From contig CM043959.1 in the NCBI GenBank assembly GCA_014529385.2, positions 63,003,753 through 63,067,752 of the forward strand: a stretch of 64,000 bases of DNA, given 5' to 3'. Origin of the DNA: Adiantum capillus-veneris (Eukaryota > Streptophyta > Polypodiopsida > Polypodiales > Pteridaceae). The first letter of the stretch is position 1. The number at the start of each line of letters is the position of its first letter. Positions 55,904-64,000 of the stretch are shown in pieces. A model generated the notes under the pieces. That model was not told the DNA's origin and did no database searches. It saw only the letters and a program-made list of their open reading frames with translations. Position numbers and translations under genes: made by a program.

Positions 55904-56339
55904 CACGTGAATAATGAGTTGTTCTCGAGGTGATGTAATTGTGTGTGTGTAAGCACGTGTAAACGAGTATCACATTGAAAGTTACACCACTTGTGGATTG
56001 AAATATAGAACACACACTATATAGTGGTTCAATGGTCAACAAAAACAACACATACTCTGAAGATGTTTTCCTCGTGGATGGTAGGAGCTAGAAGATGTCC
56101 TCCAAGCAATGAGTGGCATGAGTGAAATGTTCGTTACATCAATCCAATGGACCTTATCAACCATATGTGTGATGTGCGTTGCCTTAGGGTGGCCATTCCC
56201 AAGCGAAAGCCTGGACACTGCCTTGGAGCTCCCAAAATTGGAGAGGCATCCTGACCATATGAAAAACAATGTTGTGCAAGATTCTCAAATGTGGAGCACA
56301 AACTTGATAACCCCTTATCAATGGGGGAGGTGGGAATGG

Positions 56340-57123
56340 GTAGGAAGACCTAACAACTAGGGTGGAATCGGGATTATTGACCCAATGGTGCATGTAGAAG
56401 CTTTATGTGCCAAACTCATGGTTTCTTTGACAAGCAAGAAACAAGAGTGGGCTATTATGGTTTGGAATATGATTAACAATGCAAAGGTGGCCTCAAAAGG
56501 GAGCATATGGAAGATAGCGACCACGGTCTCGGACAAGATTCTAGCATCGGGTTGGACAAACCTCAAGCTTGGTGGTTGCACAAGGGAACTAGCACAGAAG
56601 TGTAACAAAGCAGCATGTACTCTTGTATGAGGCTACTTGGAAGGGGCTACTTGGACCCCTTTTGGAGGGAAGTTGCACGGTAAGTGAACAACAAAGGAAT
56701 CTTCAAGCTTTCACATCTCTAGGATGACAGAAACTTTCATTGGAAGGATGTGGAGCTTCTGAGGATGAAACATAGTTGGGAATTTAAGAAAGGATTCTCA
56801 TTAGTAGACTCTTGGAAGTAATGGCATCCTCATTTTCTTCTATCTACGGATCAAAAACTGATTGGAGAACCTAGCACTAGCCGAAAGACAAAGTATTCTC
56901 GCTTCCCAAGCCCGGAGTATAATGTGTTGGTGTACTTAAACCAAGTATGGAAGTCTAGTAACCTTCCAGTCTTTGAGGGCAAGCTGGAGGTAGCTCTCTT
57001 TGATGATATTGTGTGGTTAAGCAAGGATATCATTCACATGGTAGGAGTGAGAAGAGGGGTAGTTGACAAAGATGAAGGATGGATGCATGCTTTGAGATGG
57101 TTTGTCATAAAATCTAGTATCTA
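56340..57123 (+). pseudogene. LINE-like reverse transcriptase C-terminal remnant
   Basis: In the region 56360-56630 the frame reads GGIGIIDPMVHVEALCAKLM, resembling the GG-x-G-x-x-D/N block in the C-terminal part of plant LINE reverse transcriptases. The stretch at 56785-57123 (FSLVDSWKQWHPHF, YLNQVWKSSNLPVFEGKL) may continue it in other frames. No endonuclease or RT active site is present. Confidence 0.45.
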
Positions 57124-57379
57124 AACAACCCAAATGATTTTCTCATATTAAACTGATCATTTAATGTGGAAGAATAAACGGGAACAAGGGTTAGGATATA
57201 GACGTGTGCTCATAGATCTATTTCAACACGGGGCCAATGGTAAAGGGGCCCAAATAAGAGATGGTCTATCAAAGAGCAAGGCTAACCAATGGAACTTAAA
57301 GACCTTAGGGTTATCTTCATTAAACAAATCCAAAGGCTAGTGTTAAAAAGTCCTTTGACCTTAGGTAAGCTAGGACTGA

Positions 57380-57570
57380 GCTTGAGGTGGGAGCCCAGCC
57401 CAAGCTTGAGGTGCTTGTTGTGCTTGATGACTAAGGTGCTTGAGCTGCTTGTCGTGCTTTATGACTAAGATGCTTGAGGTGCTTGTCCTGCTTGCCAAGC
57501 TTGAGATGCTTGTGGGAACATTACCCAAGATTGAGGTGCTTTGTCATGCTTGTTGACTAATATGCTTGAG
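57380..57570. repeat. Minisatellite of about 40 bp
   Basis: Diverged tandem copies of a unit like GATGCTTGAGGTGCTTGT plus TGCTTGATGACTAAG, four to five copies. Confidence 0.7.
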
Positions 57571-58668
57571 GGTAAGGTGTTACACAATGTCAAAAACTAT
57601 CCCTACAAAGAGGGGGAGATCCCTACAAGAGGGGGGTAGAGAAAGAACACACACACCCTCACACAAGGCAAGCTTGGTACAAAGAAATCATTTAGGACAC
57701 TTGTGAAGATCCTCTTCATGTTGACCTCATGGTGCGCCTAAAGCCTATTGGTTGACCTCCCAAGGGGTCAGATGATAATTTAGTAGATTTAATTAATTTT
57801 TTTTGCATTTATCAAGTCCACCTCTCAAAGAGGAAAGGGGGCCACTTGTCCCAAGACTGCCCTTCCTGCTTATAATGCATTATGTATGTGGTTGGGTAGT
57901 CTTGTAGGGATCCAATGAGATTCAAGCTTGAGCTACAAGGGGGGTTCGACCAAAGCAAGAAGGGGGCTAGCTTGGGGGGCACATTCACACACACTCTGAT
58001 TCTGTGAAGTGCAAAGTGCAAGAGCTCCATCTCCTTCTCCAAGCTAGTAGAGAAGTTGAGAGACTACACCAACACTCTTGGCTATGGAATGCAAATCCAA
58101 CCAAGAGCCACGCTTCAATGCTTAAGCTTGCCATCTTGTCCATCTTCATTGCTATGCTATTATGTATGCTAGCAAGAAGAGTGATGATAAGTGAGGAACT
58201 ATTTATTTCTCCTATGGAATTTTTCTTCTTCCTCTTCCCTACCCTCATTCCATGCTATCTCTCTCCACCTTCGAAGGTGTTTGAGGCCTTGGGACTGAGG
58301 CTTCAAATAGTTAATGCTTTTGACAAAGTTTATGTTATGCTCATGATGCATGAAGCTTTCCATCTTCATTGCATCATCTAGGTCACAAGGAACACAAACA
58401 TTGTATTGTACCAAGTCTCTCTTAATGGGAGATTTATAATACAAATGCCTGTTGGAGGGGGGACCAGCTCCACATAAATCCGGTCCTCAATCGTTGTCAT
58501 GTTATCTATACTCTCCCTCTTGCAAAAGTATTGTTCATGTCAAGTTAACTAAGAACTATGTTTATGTTTCTACCATCAATTAAGTTCACTCTATGCTAAC
58601 AAAGTATTATCACCAAAGTGCTTTTGTTAATTTCTACTCTCAAAGTACATAGGCCATTTCCATTACAT

Positions 58669-58680
58669 TGGTACCAGAGC
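58669..58680 (+). promoter_or_regulatory. Initiator tRNA-Met primer-binding site
   Basis: TGGTACCAGAGC differs by one base from the common plant primer site TGGTATCAGAGC, and is preceded by an LTR-like end TTACA and one T. Confidence 0.75.
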
Positions 58681-59039
58681 ATTTGGTTTCTCTTTTCTTG
58701 CTTAAGAAGAGAGGTCCTTAAGTAGAGGATTAATGGTTGGTTTTGTTAATTATATTAGGATAAGTGGAATAGGGATCTATTATCGATTTTATTGAGCCCA
58801 CTATGTTGGATATGGTGCACACTTTGGGAGCTTTGGACTTATTAACAGGGTCTTTTTAGACTTGCCTACGGCTTTACCATTATTGAGCCATAAGAAGTCC
58901 AAAAGAAGCTAGCCCTTGGTAATTTTGCAATATTAGACCCACTCCACTATTCTCTATAATTAACACATTCGAGCCATGGGTGTAGATACCTAACTGCCGA
59001 TTTTCAAAGGCTAAGAGGAGTAGCAACTAAGTTTTTGAA

Positions 59040-60565
59040 TTGCCAAAGAATACACTAAGTAAACACATAAATAAAATTAGCATGGTTGACAATAGCCAAG
59101 AGAGTAGAATGAACATTGATAACTTTGATTTTTCACATGAAGGTACTAATGATGATGCCCCCATGTTTGTCAATTATCTTGTTACTAGGTTGCACCAAGC
59201 TATGGGAAACCCTACTTTGCAAGCCGAAGTTACCCAACAACTTCGCGCTTATGGGATTACCCTTCCTTTCCAAGAGGAGAAAGAGATTAGGAGGCCTCTT
59301 GAAGAGACCCCCAAAGGAAGACTCTCTCCCGTGCGAGATGAGCAATCCAAAGTGCAAGAAAGCAATGAGTCTTTAAGTTCCTCTGAAGATGTGACTCCAC
59401 AAAGACGGTGGTCTAGATGATCGCCAACTCCTCCCAAGAGGAAACATTCAACCCACAGTCTTTGTCCTCGTGACTCCAAAAGGAAAGAGAGGAAACAAAG
59501 TAAGAAAAGGGAAAGAAAGAGGTCACCCTCTTCCCTTCTTCTTCACCTTCCTCCTCTTCCAACAAAAGCTATGGCTATTCTCCTAGAGAATACAAGAGGG
59601 GAGGACATTGCAAATCATACCCTGCATGTCAAATGTCACAAAAGCTCAAGAAGTTCAAAGAAGAAGGAAAGAGTATCTCTTTTCTCACCTATGATGGCAC
59701 CTTTGGTACCACCCACAAAGTATTGGCCTTCATCCAGCAACTTGATGCGGGCTTTGGAGACGAGGGCTTCATGAAGTCCTCCAAGCTACACCATGTAGCT
59801 ATGCACTTCCAAATATCGGCTTGTCAATGGTAGTCTAGCGTTAATGGAAATGACGAAGCTCCAAAGACATGGAAAACTGTATGAGTTTCCATTATAATGC
59901 AATTCCTTACAAGCGATGCAAAGGACAAAGTGCTTACCGAATGGCATAGTTTGAAGCTTCTCTCTCATGAGTCTATCCGCAAATACGTAGAAAAGTTTTG
60001 GGATTCACATCTCAAGGCTACTGTCTTTCAAAAGATAGAATTTGCCAAGCAAAAGCAACATTTCTATGCGGTATTACCTAAAGAGATGGTTGAGTACATC
60101 AACTCTCAAGGACCTGATTCTATCACCGAAGTAATCCACCACACCATGGTTGCTTTGTGCATCAATTTCCAACAAGGGCTAAACAGAATGTCAAGCCCAT
60201 GGAAATCAAAGAGAAAAACGACACAAAGGGGGAAACCAATATCCAAAATTCTTCCCAAGGCAATTTCAACAACAACAACAACAACAACAATCGGTCCAAC
60301 GAGAAGGGAGTTTACAAAGGTTAAAGAAAACTCTCTCCTGAAGAGCCAGAAGCTTTTTGCAAGGACCATAAATGTTTTAAGTGTGGGGAGCAATGACATG
60401 GCTATCTTTCTTGCCCCAGGACAAATGCTCACAATGAGACTCCTAGAGCTTTCACCATCGAAGCTCCAAAAGAGGATGCTCATTGCAAAGGATCACATCT
60501 CTCCTAGTGATTTTGGTTGTACTATACCACTTGTAAATGCTCCTGCTTTTGAGAAATCATTGTAG
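59040..60565 (+). pseudogene. Element G gag
   Basis: The pieces are a coiled N-terminal ORF (59040-59420, LVTRLHQAMGNPTLQAEVTQ), a serine/lysine-rich linker, then capsid FLTYDGTFGTTHKVLAFIQQ and KLHHVAMHFQISACQW (59633-59833), and VLTEWHSLKLLSHESIRKYV with FWDSHLKA (59897 on). A CCHC knuckle near 60363-60405 reads CFKCGEQ, then a TGA, then HGYLSC. Several frameshifts separate the pieces. Order and motifs are typical for a gypsy gag. Confidence 0.8.
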
Positions 60566-60661
60566 AGCTCCATTTCTACATACATGATTTTTGTCAAAGA
60601 GTCCCTAAAAGGTCCTAACGTTTCATCAAAAGTAAATGGTAGGAATCAATAATAGTTAGAC

Positions 60662-60814
60662 TTGTCTAGTTTTCTAAAAGGATTCCAAGATGTGTTCATC
60701 GAGGATATCACTATGAACTTACCTCCAAAACGAGGGGATGATGTCCATCGAATTGAGCTCTTGCCAGGAATCTCATCGCCTAGCAAGCCTCCTTATCGAG
60801 TTTTCCAAGCTAAA
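60662..60814 (+). pseudogene. Element G RT entry region, truncated
   Basis: FLKGFQDVFIEDITMNLPPK, RGDDVHRIELLPG and KPPYRVFQA are the sequence that precedes the RT fingers. After this the ORF continues only into satellite DNA. Confidence 0.8.
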
Positions 60815-61757
60815 GGGCAACCTATGTCCCCAGGGCCAAAGCGTGGCCTAGATATCAATGTAAAATCTCTTAAAGAGAATTTAGGCCATTCAAGGACACC
60901 TACATGAGCACCATGGTACCTCTATGGACGTTGGGCCATATGATCTCTCATTGAGATAGAGGGAAACATGTGTCCCTTGAACTTATACATTGGTAACATA
61001 TGGCCCTATAACCATAGGATCTCTCATCAAAATAATGGGCAACCTATGGCCCTATGGCCAAAGGTTGGCCTAGGTGTCAATGTAAAAGGTCTCAAAGAGC
61101 ATCTAGGTTGTTCAAGGGCTCCTACATGGGCACCATGTCAATCCTATGGCCCTAGGGCCATATGATATCTCAATACAATAGAGGGAGACCTATGGCCCTT
61201 GAGATTTTACATTGGCACCCTACGACCCTAGGGCCATAGGATCTCTCATATGAACAAAGGGTAGCCTATGACCCCTAGGGAAGAGGGTGGCCTAAGTGTC
61301 AATGAAGAAGCTCTTAAAGATTTTTTAGGCCATTCAAGGGTACCTACATGTGGACCATGGAATCCCTAGGGCCATAGTATCTCTCATTAGAATAGAGGGA
61401 AACCTATGGCCCTTGAGATTATACATTTTCACCCTATGTCTCTAAGGTCATATGATCTCTCATTAGAAACGAGAGAAGGCTATGGCCCTATGGCTAGCAA
61501 ATGGCCTAGGTGTAAATGTAAAATCTCTCAAAGAGTATTTAGGCTATTCAAGGGCACCTACATGGAGACCATGGAAGCCCTAGGGCCATATGATCTCTCA
61601 TTACAATAAAGACTAACATATGGACCTTGAGCTTCTACATTGGCACCCTATGTCCCTACGACCATTGGATCTCTCATAAGAATAGAGAGAAACCTATGAT
61701 TTTAGGGCCAGATGGTGGCCTAGGTGTCAATGTAATAGCTCTCAAAGAGCATGCATT
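60815..61757. repeat. Satellite-like array, 214-222 bp monomers, over four copies
   Basis: AATGTAAAA-type anchors at 60857, 61079, 61301, 61515 and 61729 give periods of 222, 222, 214 and 214 bp. Each monomer has two related halves sharing GCCATATGATCTCTCAT and AGGGAAACCTATGGCCC. An 18-bp perfect palindrome centred on CCCTAGGG lies at 61145-61162. Confidence 0.9.
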
Positions 61758-64000
61758 AGGTGAGTTTTGGACTCACAAAGGGGCCCTTTAAGGAGTTTGA
61801 CTTTACCTCTCTCTACCAAAACGGGCGCATGGATAAATTTTTGCAAACAAACTCCAAAGTTGGCGGATGTTTGACAGTTAGAATGTCTTCTTCAAGGAGT
61901 GCTTTATTTTTGGGAGATTCTAATTTAGAGCTTTTGAAAAAATATTTTGGTCTTTTCAAGTTGTGGGTAGAATTTTGCAAAATCTTGTAGTTGTTCAAAG
62001 TCTTTTGACTTCCCAATGTTATGAGATTTTTTATTTTGTTATTATCAACCTTAAGGTACTCTTGTTCAACCTTCCAATTTTCATATAAGCTTCCAATTTT
62101 TCCCATCCCACCTCTCAGTGTTATAGCCTAAAGTAACAAATACTTTTTTCCTCTTACAAACTGTGGAGACTTATTGAACTCTTGGAAACAAACAATCTAA
62201 TCCCCTTATTTCATGTGATAGATTTTCAAGTAAAGGGAAACCCAATGATAAGTGTAACATGTCTAAAATCTACATAAAAGATTTCAGCCATGGGGTCCAC
62301 CTTTCAAAAATACCTATAGTGCGTGCATTCAAGAGGTATTTATAAAACACCTCTACATACACACTTCAACATGAACTAAAAGACTTCTCTTCTTCATAAA
62401 TCTATAACTTTCTTTAAGTTTTCTATTTTTAAACACCTCTTGTAAATATAACTCTGTAACTACTTTATATATTAAAATCCCCTTCAAGGTGAACTCACAT
62501 GCTACACTTACATATTTTGAATACGCACTAAAGTTGGTAGTGGGGATTTGAATACAAATGTCCAAAGAATCCATGATTTGATAATAACCTTGATTACAAA
62601 GTATAAAAATGTGAGGAATATATTGAGTACATGGATGTTGACCTTCCTCTACTAACACAACCATACTCTCTCAGGCACTCCTTGTTTAAAGGGGAAACAT
62701 AAACACTAAGGTTAGAGTCATCATGATTCATTTATTTAGATTAACTTTAGTGATTTATTTAGTCTTTTGGTTGGTAAAGGAATAAATTCTTTGTATAAGT
62801 AAGCAAAATAACTTAAATGGAGATATAGTGTGTGAAGGTTGCAAACAAGGGTTAAGAAATTTCCAGAGAATTCCACAAAAACCCATTTGAACGGATAGAA
62901 ATGGTGTAAGAATGGAATACTATTTTCAAGATTTACCACCTAATAAAATCACTATGGGATGGATGCCAACATCAGTTTTTCTACATATGTCTCCACTTTG
63001 AAAGGCAAGGGCATGACAACAAATTATCATCTATTTAATTGTATACGAATTGATTTCTATTTTGGTTTGTAGATATTTTTTCGGCTTTAAAAAATTAAAA
63101 GTATTCCTTTTTTTCCTAAGTCAAAGATTCTCTCAATAAAAACAGTGCGCTAGTCTATAGCACGTAGCAACGGGCAATGACGAAGCACGTTGATTTGCAA
63201 TAGTATTAGCTGGGAAGCACGGCTATAAATTTTATTTTCTACCATTCAAAAAAAGCCGTGTCTGCCACCTTTCTCGATCCTCTAACAATGCTACCTCTCC
63301 ATTATATGTGTATAGACAAATGGAAAGTTTAACCTCAACTTGTACGCACTTGCAGTGTACATAATGCATAGTAAGAAGCTGATCGTTTCTTGTGTGGTCA
63401 TTAAAAATATATGAGCATGCAAGGAGTTACAAACATGCGAGGGGCTAGAGCACTTATAAGCTCTATGTTTTTCTACAAAATTAGAACAAGTGCTTCTCTC
63501 CCAACATGGCCATCCTCCTTGCATCTGAAGACATGTACATGGCATTGTGTAAGCTATCCGTGTTGGAAAAAAAAAACATGATGAGAGACTTGGAGCTGTT
63601 GAAATAAGTATTATCCTTGGTAGTGTTGTTCTTGACATGGATGTCAACTCTAGTATGCGATTGGATGATAATAGAATATGTATAATTATATTTGTCAGTG
63701 TGCTCAGAGCATGTAATCCATGCTAGCATAATACATCATTCTCCTAATGTGGTTCATTACTACACTCCATGAGTTGTGTCTACCCCACTTCAGTAGCTAC
63801 TTTAGCATCATCTATGAGAAAGGTAGAACAACTCGGATGATAATATGTCAATTTTCTATGCAAGATATAGATATACAATAGTTTTTTAGAAACATTTTGC
63901 GTTATGTAGTGCCTTTAATCTATCATTGGTACACATTCAAATACCCTTTGATACTACAAATTGGGTTCATCTAGATTAGCGGAGAAATAAGCTCTCACCC
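61758..64000. other. No recognisable gene
   Basis: AT-rich sequence with short random ORFs only. I see no retroelement motif, tRNA or repeat array. Confidence 0.6.

Larger units (their letters stand above)
57577..60814 (+). mobile_element. Element G: gypsy retrotransposon 5' part, cut by a satellite array
   Basis: A possible 5' LTR (TGTTACAC near 57577 to TTACA at 58667; left end uncertain) is followed by a primer site, gag (59040-60565) and the first 50 residues of RT. The frame then runs into satellite repeats at about 60815. There is no integrase or 3' LTR in the window. Confidence 0.7.

Noticed and set aside
59249-60483. Minus ORFs opposite element G gag
   Set aside because: Antisense of gag; no independent motif.

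Overview
The window looks like nuclear DNA of a land plant with a large, transposon-filled genome. The evidence is Ty3/gypsy and Ty1/copia LTR retrotransposons, a CACTA-type (En/Spm) transposase with DUF4218 and DUF4216 parts, primer sites matching plant tRNA-Asp and initiator tRNA-Met, and many (GA)n/(CT)n microsatellites. I could not fix the species; a seed-free plant such as a fern is possible but is only a guess. I see no host gene that I can name. Almost everything recognisable is mobile DNA in various states of decay.

Layout. 1-4571 (-): element A, a gypsy element with two RNase H domains, running off the left edge. 4572-6944: no coding signal. 6945-7022: scrap of an LTR of the element D family. 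7023-10691 (+): element B, a 5'-truncated copia element with one LTR, sitting in gypsy element C. A 1,623-bp tandem duplication (9772-13017) copied the end of B together with part of C. 10692-about 17849 (-): element C. 17850-18205: lone LTR of the A family. 18206-about 25010 (-): element E, a decayed Tat-like gypsy element with a tRNA-Asp primer site. 25100-27108 (+): retropepsin-like remnant and ORFs without known relatives. 28078-28740: long polypyrimidine tract. 28741-31400 (+): CACTA transposase remnant with introns. 32162-33300 (+): unidentified spliced-looking fragments, followed by a strong hairpin. 34743-34885: possible MITE. 36503-54974 (-): element D, an old gypsy element split by element N (38879-49419, -), a younger 10.5-kb dual-RNase H gypsy element with 2.07-kb LTRs. 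56340-57123: LINE-like remnant. About 57577-60814 (+): 5' part of gypsy element G. 60815-61757: satellite array that cuts off the G reading frame. 61758-64000: nothing recognisable.

The most interesting signal is a family of short reading frames (70-72 residues) in the leader between the primer-binding site and gag of three different gypsy elements (A, C, N). There are two related types, called a and b here. Their last 62 residues align without gaps, and substitutions are mostly conservative. A and N carry both types but in opposite order; C has b only. I do not recognise the protein. The same three elements share an unusual primer-site motif, and each has a second partial copy of it 94-148 bp inside the LTR. 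In element N this copy marks the period of a 104-bp triplication at the LTR edge.

The elements are broken mainly by single stop codons, several of them explained by C-to-T change at CAG or CGA codons, plus a few frameshifts. Two RT active sites are altered (FVED in A, FMND in E).
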